DNA of 64,000 nt from an uncultured Chitinophaga sp. (GTDB taxonomy: Bacteria; Bacteroidota; Bacteroidia; Cytophagales; Cyclobacteriaceae), in the NCBI GenBank assembly GCA_902168205.1, contig CABHOK010000003.1, positions 1,550,001-1,614,000 on the forward strand, read 5' to 3'. The notes below the pieces were generated by a model. The model saw only the letters and a list, made by a program, of their open reading frames with translations, was not told the origin of the DNA and did no database searches. Positions 37,960 to 45,995 of the stretch are shown in pieces (the first letter of the stretch is position 1; the number at the start of each line of letters is the position of its first letter). Made by a program: the position numbers and the translations under genes.

Positions 37960-38021
37960 GCAGCTAGCAGCCTGTAGCCCTTGTATTGCTTCTCGAAGCT
38001 CAAAGCTCGCGGCTCGCAACT
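37960..38021. repeat. half copy of palindromic repeat family A
   Basis: Only the right half is well preserved: inner arm GCAGCTAGCAGCCTGTAGCC (37960-37979) and outer arm CTCGAAGCTCAAAGCTCGCG, GCTCGCAACT (about 37992-38021). A left arm is not evident; the sequence before it has the short direct repeat TAGCTTGTAACG twice (37919-37942). It lies in the 377-base divergent gap between the DJ-1/PfpI gene and the Ku-like gene; no other feature is seen in that gap. Confidence 0.55.
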
Positions 38022-38140
38022 GTTTTTGGACAATCATTTCTACAAACCCAAACCCCGCCTTCAGCATTATCGCTCTAAACGGTGTAAAACTCTCGGGCAC
38101 GAAATTTTACGGTATGCTTCGCTACAACCCTCGCTAATTT

Positions 38141-38620
38141 ATGCATACACTTTGGACAGGAACTCTGGAATTTGGCCTGGTTAATATTCCTTTTAAAATT
38201 GGTTCAGTAAGTTTCAGTCCGGGTGCTGATTCTCCGGCACTCGCCAAGGGAAATATAATTCGCATTGAAGACTTTTTGCTGAAAGATGAAGTGCATCTTC
38301 CTTCGCCTTCGTCCGATACTACTTTTCAGATACAACCGGAAGATACGGGACTGCATGCCTTTGATATCTTTCGTCATAGCCTCATTCGCAATAATAAAGT
38401 GGCCTTTGGGACTTTCAATGCATTGGACAACAATCGCGCCTGTTGGTTGCACGCTACCGATACTACGGTTTGGTTTCACCTCGGTGATGAGGTGCGCGAT
38501 GCAGAACAGTTGAACCGGTATATCAATTTCAGAAAGAGAATCAAGCAAAAACAACTTCCTAAAAAAACTTTCAATTCTACGGTGAGACAGCTACTCGCGG
38601 GACAGATCAGAATTTTCTGA
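38141..38620 (+). CDS. internally shortened Ku-like protein
   Basis: 159 residues, against about 250-280 for bacterial Ku. The start LWTGTLEFGLVNIPFKIGSV matches the Ku N-terminus (the neighbouring Ku has IWTGAIGFGLVNIPVKLYSA). The text then jumps to IIRIEDFLLKDEV, aligned with IEITDFVQEDEIDPVYY in Ku, and continues collinearly through HAFDIFRHSLIRNNKVAFGTF, CWLHATDTTVWFHL and GDEVRDAEQLNRY. About 40-45 residues of the first barrel region, and the C-terminal arm beyond FNSTVRQLLAGQIRIF, are missing. The frame is intact, with its own terminator, so it is not an obvious pseudogene. It may dimerise with the full Ku or regulate it; that is inference. Confidence 0.8.
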   Translation: MHTLWTGTLEFGLVNIPFKIGSVSFSPGADSPALAKGNIIRIEDFLLKDEVHLPSPSSDTTFQIQPEDTGLHAFDIFRHSLIRNNKVAFGTFNALDNNRACWLHATDTTVWFHLGDEVRDAEQLNRYINFRKRIKQKQLPKKTFNSTVRQLLAGQIRIF

Positions 38621-38655
38621 GGTATATAATTCTTTAAAGCAAACAATCCATTATC

Positions 38656-38708
38656 CCCCCTCTCAGGAGCAGGACGCAAGTCCTCTCCGAGAGGGGTATA
38701 TTTTTTAT
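38656..38708 (+). terminator. intrinsic terminator between the two Ku genes
   Basis: CCCCTCTC pairs with GAGAGGGG (ending 38697), with an inner stem AGGAC-GCAA-GTCCT, followed by TATATTTTTTA. It lies about 36 bases after the stop of the short Ku-like gene, so the short gene and the ku-ligD operon are probably separate transcripts. Confidence 0.8.
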
Positions 38709-38746
38709 GCTGGCACATTATTTATAACACTGTTTGCAGAAGCTAT

Positions 38747-38770
38747 GCACGTACGTACTATTGTACGTGC
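38747..38770. promoter_or_regulatory. palindrome upstream of ku-ligD
   Basis: GCACGTAC (38747-38754) and GTACGTGC (38763-38770) are perfect inverted copies with an 8-base spacer; short matching extensions (GCTA and TAGC) lie outside. It is 39 bases before the Ku ATG, where a repressor or activator of the repair operon could bind. Confidence 0.5.
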
Positions 38771-38808
38771 GCGTAGCATCAGCATGTATCATCAAACCCG
38801 TTTTTAAA

Positions 38809-39570
38809 ATGAAAGCAATATGGACAGGTGCTATAGGTTTTGGTCTGGTAAATATACCTGTAAAATTATATAGTGCCACACAGCAAAGTGATCTGGATCT
38901 TGATCTGCTTGACAAGAAAGATCACGCCAATATAAAATTCCAGCGCGTTAATAAAGAAACCGGTAAAGAGGTAACGTGGGCCAATATCGTGAAGGGCTAT
39001 AAATACAAAGGTGAATACGTTGTACTCGATGATAAAGACTTTGAGCGGGCGAGTCCGAAGAAAAGCAGGATGATCGAGATCACTGACTTTGTACAGGAAG
39101 ATGAGATCGACCCGGTATATTATGAGACACCGTATTACCTGGAGCCGGAGCGTTCGGGGTCCCGCGCGTATAGCCTGTTGCATGACGCACTTGTAAAAAG
39201 TGAAAAGGCTGCCGTGGGAAGTTTTGTATTGCGAAGTAAAGAACACTTGTGTGTATTGCGCGCCAGCGATAAAGTAATTGTATTGAACCGGATACGTTTC
39301 GCTGAGGAGATTCGCGATACATCGGAACTGAAATTACCAGCCGGCAGGCCTAAGGCAGCAGAGTTGAAGATGGCACTTTCGCTGATCGACCAGCTTACAG
39401 GTCCGTTCAAAATAGATAAGTTTAAAGATACCTATACCGGTGAATTGCGTAAATTGATCAAGGCAAAAGCTACCGGTAAGAAAGCAGACTACCCGAAACT
39501 GAAAGTAACACATCGTAAATCGACAGACCTGATGTCGCAGCTTAAGGCGAGTCTTAAACGTGCATCATAA
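38809..39570 (+). CDS. ku: Ku protein, non-homologous end joining
   Basis: 253 residues, a normal single-domain bacterial Ku that forms a homodimeric ring on broken DNA ends and recruits LigD. Start at ATG 38809 because the family begins MKAIWTGAIGFGLVNIPVKL; an upstream frame at 38734 adds non-homologous residues. Core barrel motifs are intact (FQRVNKETGKEVTWANIVKG, YVVLDDKDFERASPKKSR) and the C-terminus is Lys-rich (KAKATGKKADYPKLKVTHRK). Its TAA shares the A of the LigD ATG (TAATG), so the two are translationally coupled. Confidence 0.95.
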   Translation: MKAIWTGAIGFGLVNIPVKLYSATQQSDLDLDLLDKKDHANIKFQRVNKETGKEVTWANIVKGYKYKGEYVVLDDKDFERASPKKSRMIEITDFVQEDEIDPVYYETPYYLEPERSGSRAYSLLHDALVKSEKAAVGSFVLRSKEHLCVLRASDKVIVLNRIRFAEEIRDTSELKLPAGRPKAAELKMALSLIDQLTGPFKIDKFKDTYTGELRKLIKAKATGKKADYPKLKVTHRKSTDLMSQLKASLKRAS

Positions 39571-42116
39571 TGAGTCTACAGGTATATACCCGCAAGCGTA
39601 ATTTCGCGCATACACCCGAGCCTTCCGGCAAAGCAAAAAAGAAATCTGCTGCGCTTACTTTTGTCGTGCAGCGACATGATGCTTCGCGACTTCACTATGA
39701 TTTTCGATTGCAGGTTAACGGTGTCTTAAAAAGCTGGGCTGTACCGAAAGGTCCTTCGATGAATCCCAATGACAAGCGACTTGCAGTTATGGTGGAAGAT
39801 CATCCGCTGGCCTATGGAAATTTTGAAGGCGAAATTCCTGAAGGTAATTATGGTGCCGGTACCGTAGAGATATGGGATCATGGCACATACGAACCGGAAG
39901 AAGAAGCATCGGATCTCGATAAAACAATGATGCAGGGGTTGAAGAATGGCTCCCTGAAATTTATACTCTATGGCGAAAGGCTGAAAGGTTCTTTTGCATT
40001 GGTAAAGATGAAGAGTGGTGATGGCAAGAACTGGCTGCTCATCAAGCATCGCGATGAGTATGCAACGGATGAGTATGATATAGAACAAGAGTCTAAAGTA
40101 AAACGTAAATCCAGGAGCAGTAAAGATAAAAGCACTTCATCTGATACATCGGTGCCGCGTTCTGTACGATCATCAAAGGAGAAGGTAACAGACTATATTA
40201 AGCCCACCATGGCCTATACGCGTGAGGAGCCTTTTAATGATGAAGACTGGATCTTTGAAATTAAATGGGACGGTTATCGCGCAGTAGCAGAAGTGGGTAA
40301 GAAGAACATCAGGTTCTATTCGCGGAACGGTTTGTCATTCGAAAGACTATATCCCGCGATAGCAGAAGAGTTGAAAAAGATTAAAGATGATGTTGTGCTG
40401 GACGGTGAAGTTGTTGTGCTTGATAAGAATGATCGTCCGAGTTTTCAAAAGCTGCAGCACTATAGTGAGAATCGTTCATTGCCGTTGGTATATTACGTGT
40501 TTGATTGCCTGCGGTATAAAGGAAAAGATATAACGGACCTGCCGTTGCTTGAGCGGAAGAAGATAGCCGCACAGGTGTTGCCGCCAGGTAATATATTGAA
40601 ATATTCCGACCATGTTGCTGCCGATGGAAAGGCTTTCTTTGAACATGCTGTGAAGCTCGGCCTCGAAGGTATAATCGCGAAACGCGCAGAAAGTACATAT
40701 GCCGTTGGAAGAAGAACGTACGACTGGCTCAAGATAAAAAATCACAATACACAAGAGGCTGTTATAGCGGGCTATACCGAGCCGCGCGGCAGCAGAAGTT
40801 ATTTCGGTGCGTTGGTGCTGGCCATGTATCAGAAAGGTAAATTGAAATATATAGGACACACCGGCACAGGCTTTACTGAGAAGATACTGAAGGATGTGTT
40901 CAAAACGCTGCAACCGGATGTTCGCAAGACATCCCCGTTCGATACGAAAGTACCCATCAATGCACCGGTAACGTGGGTGGACCCTAAGCACGTATGTGCC
41001 ATCAAATATACCGAAGTAACGGATGATGGAATTTTGAGACACCCTGTGTTCATGGGATTACGGATTGATAAGAAAGCTAAAGAAGTAGATCACCTGGACG
41101 TGGAAGTAGCATCAGACAAAAACACAAAGACAAAAGTGAAAAAGACAGTTGCCCGGAAGCCAGCAGCTAAGAAAGTTGCCAGGCGGAAAGCAAGTGATAA
41201 GCCAGAAGCCGACAGCGGTATAGTAAAGGTGCAGGGACACGAACTGAAGTTTACACACCTCGATAAAATATACTGGCCAGACGAAGGTATTACCAAAGGG
41301 GAAGTGATTGAATATTATAACAGCATTCATAAATACATTCTTCCTTACCTGAAGGACAGACCGCAATCACTCAAACGAAATCCCAATGGTATAACGGATA
41401 AAGGCTTCTTTCATAAAGATGCCGGTGATGCCGCTCCGGAATGGGTGGATAATATAGAACTATATTCAGAGAGTGCCGACAAGGAGATTGACTATATCCT
41501 CTGCAACAACAAGGCAACGTTGTTATACCTGAATAATCTCGGTTGCATTGAAATCAATCCGTGGAATTCGCGTGTAAAGAGTTTGGACAATCCTGACTAT
41601 CTCATCATGGATATAGATCCTTCTGAAAAAAGTACGTTTGACGAGGTGATTGATGCGGCCCTGGTTATTAAAGATATACTGACCAAAGCCGGTGCGGCTT
41701 CGTTTTGTAAAACGTCTGGTGCATCGGGTCTGCATGTATACGTACCGTTGGGCGCGAAGTATGATTATGAACAGGCGCGTTCGTTCGCGGAGATTGTTGC
41801 CACACTGACGATGGAGCAATTGCCCGACACGACTACGATGGAACGTTCACTCAATAAACGCAAGAATAAAATATACCTGGATTACCTGCAGAACAAACGC
41901 GGACAAACACTGGCTTCGGTATATAGTCTGCGTCCGGTTCCGGGTGCGACTATATCTACACCGCTCGATTGGAAAGAAGTAAAGCGTGGATTGTCACCTG
42001 CACAGTTTACCATGAAGACGCTACCGAAGCGATTGGACAAAAAAGGCGATCTGTTCAAAGGCGTGTTGAAGAAAGGGATTGATATGGCGAAGTGCCTGAA
42101 GAAACTGGAAGGTTGA
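39570..42116 (+). CDS. ligD: ATP-dependent DNA ligase D (phosphoesterase-ligase-polymerase)
   Basis: 848-residue three-domain end-joining enzyme. Phosphoesterase at about 20-165 (FVVQRHDASRLHYDFRLQV with the catalytic His/Asp/Arg set, and HPLAYGNFEGEIPEGNYGAG). Ligase at about 205-520 with adenylated Lys in EIKWDGYRAV near 231, DGEVVVLD, KLGLEGIIAKRAES and YDWLKIK. Lys-rich linker at about 525-548. Polymerase/primase at about 550-848 (THLDKIYWPDEGITKGEVIE, YLIMDIDPSE, SGASGLHVYVPL). The order PE-LIG-POL is that of Pseudomonas LigD and differs from the mycobacterial POL-PE-LIG. Starts on the last base of the Ku stop. Confidence 0.96.
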   Translation: MSLQVYTRKRNFAHTPEPSGKAKKKSAALTFVVQRHDASRLHYDFRLQVNGVLKSWAVPKGPSMNPNDKRLAVMVEDHPLAYGNFEGEIPEGNYGAGTVEIWDHGTYEPEEEASDLDKTMMQGLKNGSLKFILYGERLKGSFALVKMKSGDGKNWLLIKHRDEYATDEYDIEQESKVKRKSRSSKDKSTSSDTSVPRSVRSSKEKVTDYIKPTMAYTREEPFNDEDWIFEIKWDGYRAVAEVGKKNIRFYSRNGLSFERLYPAIAEELKKIKDDVVLDGEVVVLDKNDRPSFQKLQHYSENRSLPLVYYVFDCLRYKGKDITDLPLLERKKIAAQVLPPGNILKYSDHVAADGKAFFEHAVKLGLEGIIAKRAESTYAVGRRTYDWLKIKNHNTQEAVIAGYTEPRGSRSYFGALVLAMYQKGKLKYIGHTGTGFTEKILKDVFKTLQPDVRKTSPFDTKVPINAPVTWVDPKHVCAIKYTEVTDDGILRHPVFMGLRIDKKAKEVDHLDVEVASDKNTKTKVKKTVARKPAAKKVARRKASDKPEADSGIVKVQGHELKFTHLDKIYWPDEGITKGEVIEYYNSIHKYILPYLKDRPQSLKRNPNGITDKGFFHKDAGDAAPEWVDNIELYSESADKEIDYILCNNKATLLYLNNLGCIEINPWNSRVKSLDNPDYLIMDIDPSEKSTFDEVIDAALVIKDILTKAGAASFCKTSGASGLHVYVPLGAKYDYEQARSFAEIVATLTMEQLPDTTTMERSLNKRKNKIYLDYLQNKRGQTLASVYSLRPVPGATISTPLDWKEVKRGLSPAQFTMKTLPKRLDKKGDLFKGVLKKGIDMAKCLKKLEG

Positions 42117-42145
42117 CGTGTCTATGTGGGTACGTGTGTTGGTGT

Positions 42146-42607
42146 TTAGGTTAGGAGTTGAAGAGTCGCCCAGACGCCCGCGCCAAAAAAGATGTGTCCG
42201 ACAAGGATGGAAGGGATATAGTCTTTCAACGGTACGGCTGGTGGGTTGGGGTGGATGGCGAAAAAGATGCGCCATACGATAATGCCGACAATGCCGCTGA
42301 TGAAGCCATAGAGTACACAGGTTATGAAATCTGGTTTTCCGATTCCATTTGTCCAGAGTAAATAGTAGATCACAGAGAATATAATACCCACCAGGTAATG
42401 TCCCAAAATCCCAACCACAACGGCAGAGCTGTGTTCGGAGGTTTCTTTATCGGGAGTAGTTTGAAATGTAAGCATGGTGCCCAATATCTTTACCACTTTC
42501 AATCGCTTGTGTGTAATGTACGACACCAGGTATATAAATGCTGTCATCAAGGCTGTTCCTCCGATACCCGCTACTATAGCGGTTAATATATTCATGTTCT
42601 GTTGCAT
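42146..42607 (-). CDS. small multi-pass membrane protein of unknown function
   Basis: 153 residues with four hydrophobic segments (about 6-28, 62-85, 93-115, 130-150), for example GIGGTALMTAFIYLVSY and HYLVGIIFSVIYYLLW. No family is recognised with confidence. The gene begins on the last base of the glycosylase stop (TAATG overlap, 42607), so it is translationally coupled to a DNA glycosylase, an odd partner for a membrane protein. Confidence 0.75.
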   Translation of the reverse strand: MQQNMNILTAIVAGIGGTALMTAFIYLVSYITHKRLKVVKILGTMLTFQTTPDKETSEHSSAVVVGILGHYLVGIIFSVIYYLLWTNGIGKPDFITCVLYGFISGIVGIIVWRIFFAIHPNPPAVPLKDYIPSILVGHIFFGAGVWATLQLLT

Positions 42608-43341
42608 TATGTATATAGTTTTTGGCAGATGTCACAGTAGAAGGTTCTTCGATTTGTTTTTCCGAGGTATTCCTTTTTCAGTGGGACTTTATCTCTCGGA
42701 CAAGTACGCTTGGTGTGTGCCAGCCAGTGTTTCTTCAATTCAAACTTTTTCTTCCATTCCAGGAAATCAAAGCTATAGTTTACCACTTCGGTAACCAGTA
42801 ACTTCTTTTTAGCGGGCGGTAATTTTCCGATGTAGCTTAGAGGATGAATGCGCGTACGGAACAATACTTCATTCTTGATGATGTTCCCGGAACCTGAAAA
42901 TATACTTTGATCCAGCAGCGCATCGCATGCCAGCATTTTGGGATTTGCCTTCAGTTTGTTCAGGGCCTGATCAGCATCCCAATGTTCATTCATTACATCG
43001 GCTGTCCAATCGTATACTTCGTTCAGCGGTGCTTCGATGAGGTCGAGTGCGCAGGCGTAGAAGTTTAATTCTCCCCTGGAAAACTGAAGGTGCAGACGCG
43101 GGGTAGCATCTTTCTGTTCGTTGATCCGATAGCTGCCAAAGAGCAGAAAATGTACTCTGACTGTGAACCTGGGAAAGCAAATTAAAAAGTGTTTGCCCCA
43201 GCTTTTAAAGTCTGTAATCTTTTTTCCTTTCAGACGTGAGGCATCAAACTTTCGCGTGCTGCCATTGACGTCAGTAACTTTCTTCCCTTTAAATGCCTGA
43301 ACGGCTTCTTTCAAAATAACGATGGATGGTCCTTCCGGCAT
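42607..43341 (-). CDS. Fpg/Nei-family DNA glycosylase (endonuclease VIII-like)
   Basis: 244-residue base-excision enzyme. The N-terminal PEGP block (MPEGPSI) holds the catalytic Pro2 and Glu3 of the family. Helix-two-turn-helix with LLDQSIFSGSGNIIKNEVLF near 145-165, and a C-terminal zinc finger (CPRDKVPLKK...FYCDICQ) with four cysteines. The MPEGPSIVILKE start is closer to Nei than to Fpg, so oxidised pyrimidines are the likely substrates. It lies convergent to ku-ligD, adding base repair to the same neighbourhood. Confidence 0.9.
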   Translation of the reverse strand: MPEGPSIVILKEAVQAFKGKKVTDVNGSTRKFDASRLKGKKITDFKSWGKHFLICFPRFTVRVHFLLFGSYRINEQKDATPRLHLQFSRGELNFYACALDLIEAPLNEVYDWTADVMNEHWDADQALNKLKANPKMLACDALLDQSIFSGSGNIIKNEVLFRTRIHPLSYIGKLPPAKKKLLVTEVVNYSFDFLEWKKKFELKKHWLAHTKRTCPRDKVPLKKEYLGKTNRRTFYCDICQKLYT

Positions 43342-43404
43342 TGTCGAAGTATATATACCATGCGGTATAACTCATTACGAGTATACTGCATAGAAGTGCG
43401 TTGC

Positions 43405-45006
43405 TTACTTTTCTTTTTCGGAGAGTGTACGAAGCTCAACCGGCTCCAGGTCACGCGTGGCCGGGCCGGTAAATACTTTACCATCCGGAGAGTATCGTGC
43501 CCCGTGACATGGACAATCCCAGGTTTGTTCTGCGAGGTTCCAGGCTACACTACATTTCATGTGGGTGCAGGCCGGTGACACGGCATGCAGGGAACCATCG
43601 CTGTCTTTTGATACGGCAATCACTTCACCGTTAAACTTCACAACCTTACCTTCACCTTGCGCGAGGTCGGCCATGCTTTCCAGTTCCCCGGTGGTAAACC
43701 ATTTGCCAATGAATTGTTTCGCTACATCGGTGTTGTGCTCAATGAAATCTGCAAAGCCAGCAATCGGCTTGATACGTGTAGGCGAGAACAGGTCGCCATA
43801 TATACTTTCATTCTTTGTGACAAGCTCGTTTAATACGATGGCAGCCACACTGCTATAGGTCATGCCGTTGCCGCCGAAACCGGTTGCTACATATACATTG
43901 TGCGAGTGTCCCGGCAGGTGACCGATGTACGGTAGCCCATCCGTTGATTCAAAATATTGTGATGACCATTGATAGCTGATTTCACTCACATCAAAATACC
44001 TTCTGACGTGACTCTCCAACTGTCGGAAACACTTTTCTGTGTTCGGCTCGTGACCGGTTTTGTGATCTTCTCCTCCGGCAATCAGGTATTTTTCACCATC
44101 AACTACCTGCGTGCGATAGTAATGGTAAGGATCATACAGATCATAGATGAGACCATCCGGATAGTTACCGCTCTTCAGCTTTATGGCCATGGCGTAGCTT
44201 CTCCAAGGGGAGCAACGCAGGTGCAGTAAATTTATAGTAGGCGGTATATGTGTAGCGTAAATTAATTTCAATGCTTTGAATGATGCTGACTCTGCTTCGA
44301 TCTGTATCATGTCATCATCTTCGTTTGCATGCGTTACACGGCAATATTGGACAATGGTTCCGCCCAGCGCTTCAAATTGTTTAGCCAGTGCATAAACATA
44401 CTTCATCGGGTGGAATTTAGCCTGCTCTTCTACCCGGATAGCTTTTTCAAAAGGTATAGGAACGGGGATGCTAAAAATCGGCTCGAGTTTGAGACTTGCT
44501 TTTTCAGAAGCCTCTGCGATATCATCCAGTTCTTTGGATTGTTTGTCATCCTGCGAGAATAAGAAAGCAGATGCTTCTTCAAATTCACAATCAATCCGGT
44601 AATCCTGTATGTTTCGTTTGATCAGGTTGACAGCTTCACGGGTAGCCTGTACCACCAGTCGCGCGTTGTCCTCTCCGAAGTTTTTTGAAATCGTAGTATA
44701 CGGGGTGTCAAGCAATGTGTTGATGTGAGCTGTTGTACCACCGGTTGTTCCAAACCCTATATTATGTGCCTCCAGTAGGAGGCAGTTTAAACCACTCTTC
44801 TGCAATAACAATCCGGTAGATATACCCGTGATTCCCCCACCCACTATCACAGCATCGTATATAAGTGTTGACGATGCTTTACGTTGTGTTTCATAAACCG
44901 GCATATCCTGCCACAGACTTACATAAGCTCCATCTCGTGTGATCATAACTTTATGGTTTTTAGCCAGAGTGAATAAATTTTGCTGCCAGCCGGATCGAAG
45001 TTTCAT
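43405..45006 (-). CDS. FAD-dependent oxidoreductase with C-terminal Rieske 2Fe-2S domain
   Basis: 533 residues. DAO-fold flavoprotein with the dinucleotide motif VGGGITGISTGLLLQKSG near 53-71 and a C-terminal ATGFGGNGMTYSS FAD contact, then a Rieske domain at about 440-530 with C-x-H (SPACTHMKCSV) and C-x2-H (DCPCHGARYS). An ATG at residue 21 (MITRDGAYVSLWQD) is an alternative start closer to some relatives. This fusion is found widely in bacteria as a predicted glycine/D-amino-acid-type oxidase; its substrate is unknown. Monocistronic, in the stress-gene neighbourhood. Confidence 0.92.
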   Translation of the reverse strand: MKLRSGWQQNLFTLAKNHKVMITRDGAYVSLWQDMPVYETQRKASSTLIYDAVIVGGGITGISTGLLLQKSGLNCLLLEAHNIGFGTTGGTTAHINTLLDTPYTTISKNFGEDNARLVVQATREAVNLIKRNIQDYRIDCEFEEASAFLFSQDDKQSKELDDIAEASEKASLKLEPIFSIPVPIPFEKAIRVEEQAKFHPMKYVYALAKQFEALGGTIVQYCRVTHANEDDDMIQIEAESASFKALKLIYATHIPPTINLLHLRCSPWRSYAMAIKLKSGNYPDGLIYDLYDPYHYYRTQVVDGEKYLIAGGEDHKTGHEPNTEKCFRQLESHVRRYFDVSEISYQWSSQYFESTDGLPYIGHLPGHSHNVYVATGFGGNGMTYSSVAAIVLNELVTKNESIYGDLFSPTRIKPIAGFADFIEHNTDVAKQFIGKWFTTGELESMADLAQGEGKVVKFNGEVIAVSKDSDGSLHAVSPACTHMKCSVAWNLAEQTWDCPCHGARYSPDGKVFTGPATRDLEPVELRTLSEKEK

Positions 45007-45170
45007 TGGGGATAATTTATACTGAACACGTTGTTGTATGAACTACCGTGGGGTATACACTCCCCAAAACGCAAATATTTTAAGTGGATCACATATAGCA
45101 GCGGAATGATTTTTGGACATGATACTTTACTCATTGATCATTAACAACGTTGATGCTAAACCAAAACAAT

Positions 45171-45956
45171 ATGAGAGATTATGACACGGTCCTGATTACA
45201 GGAGCCACGAGTGGCATCGGGTATGAGCTTGCCAAACTATTTGCAGCGGATAAATATAACCTGGTAGTGGTGTCGCGATTTGAACGTACACTGCATGAAG
45301 TCGCAGAACAATTTCATGCGCTGGGAGCACCGAACGTTTTTCCTGTTGTGGCCGATTTGTCTATAGCAGGCGCTGCTGCGAATATATACCAGCAAACTAG
45401 GTTGCAGGGTATGGAGGTAAATATACTGATCAATAATGCAGGAGCAGGCGAACACGGTTTGTTTTGTGAGACAAGCATTGAACGCGATCTGTCCATCGTT
45501 CAGTTAAATGTTTCTTCCATGATACACCTGACGAAATTATATGCATGTGATATGTTGCTACAGAAACGCGGACGCATTCTTCAACTCGCTTCGATTGCAT
45601 CCTATCAGCCTACACCATTACTGTCGGTATATGCGGCTACCAAAGCTTTTATACTTTCGTTTACGGATTCGCTCATTAATGAACTGGAGGGAACCGGTGT
45701 AACAGTTACGGCTCTGATACCGGGCCCAACGCGTACAGACTTTTTCAGAAAAGCTCATGCGTCCCAGACGAAGGTGGCTCAGAATGATCTTGCTGATCCT
45801 GCAGATATCGCGCGTATCGGGTATGAAGCTTTGCTGCAAGGTAAACATCATGCAGTAACCGGATCATCGGTAAAGGCTGATGTTATTATGAGTAATATAC
45901 TTTCCCGTGAATCGGTTGCTTCGCGCGCAAGAAAGCAAATGGAAATAGTGTCGTAG
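45171..45956 (+). CDS. short-chain dehydrogenase/reductase (SDR)
   Basis: About 260 residues from ATG 45171; ATG 45153 would add six. NAD(P)-binding TGATSGIGYELAK at the start, NNAGAGEHG, catalytic Ser in LQLASIASYQPT and YAATKAF (YxxxK) at about 150-160, all intact. ALIPGPTRTDF follows the active site as in classical SDRs related to DltE/YqjQ-like members. The substrate is unknown. It is divergent from the FAD-Rieske gene and convergent with DUF763. Confidence 0.9.
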   Translation: MRDYDTVLITGATSGIGYELAKLFAADKYNLVVVSRFERTLHEVAEQFHALGAPNVFPVVADLSIAGAAANIYQQTRLQGMEVNILINNAGAGEHGLFCETSIERDLSIVQLNVSSMIHLTKLYACDMLLQKRGRILQLASIASYQPTPLLSVYAATKAFILSFTDSLINELEGTGVTVTALIPGPTRTDFFRKAHASQTKVAQNDLADPADIARIGYEALLQGKHHAVTGSSVKADVIMSNILSRESVASRARKQMEIVS

Positions 45957-45995
45957 TGATAGTATAGATATAGGGTAACGCGAAGCTGATAAAAA

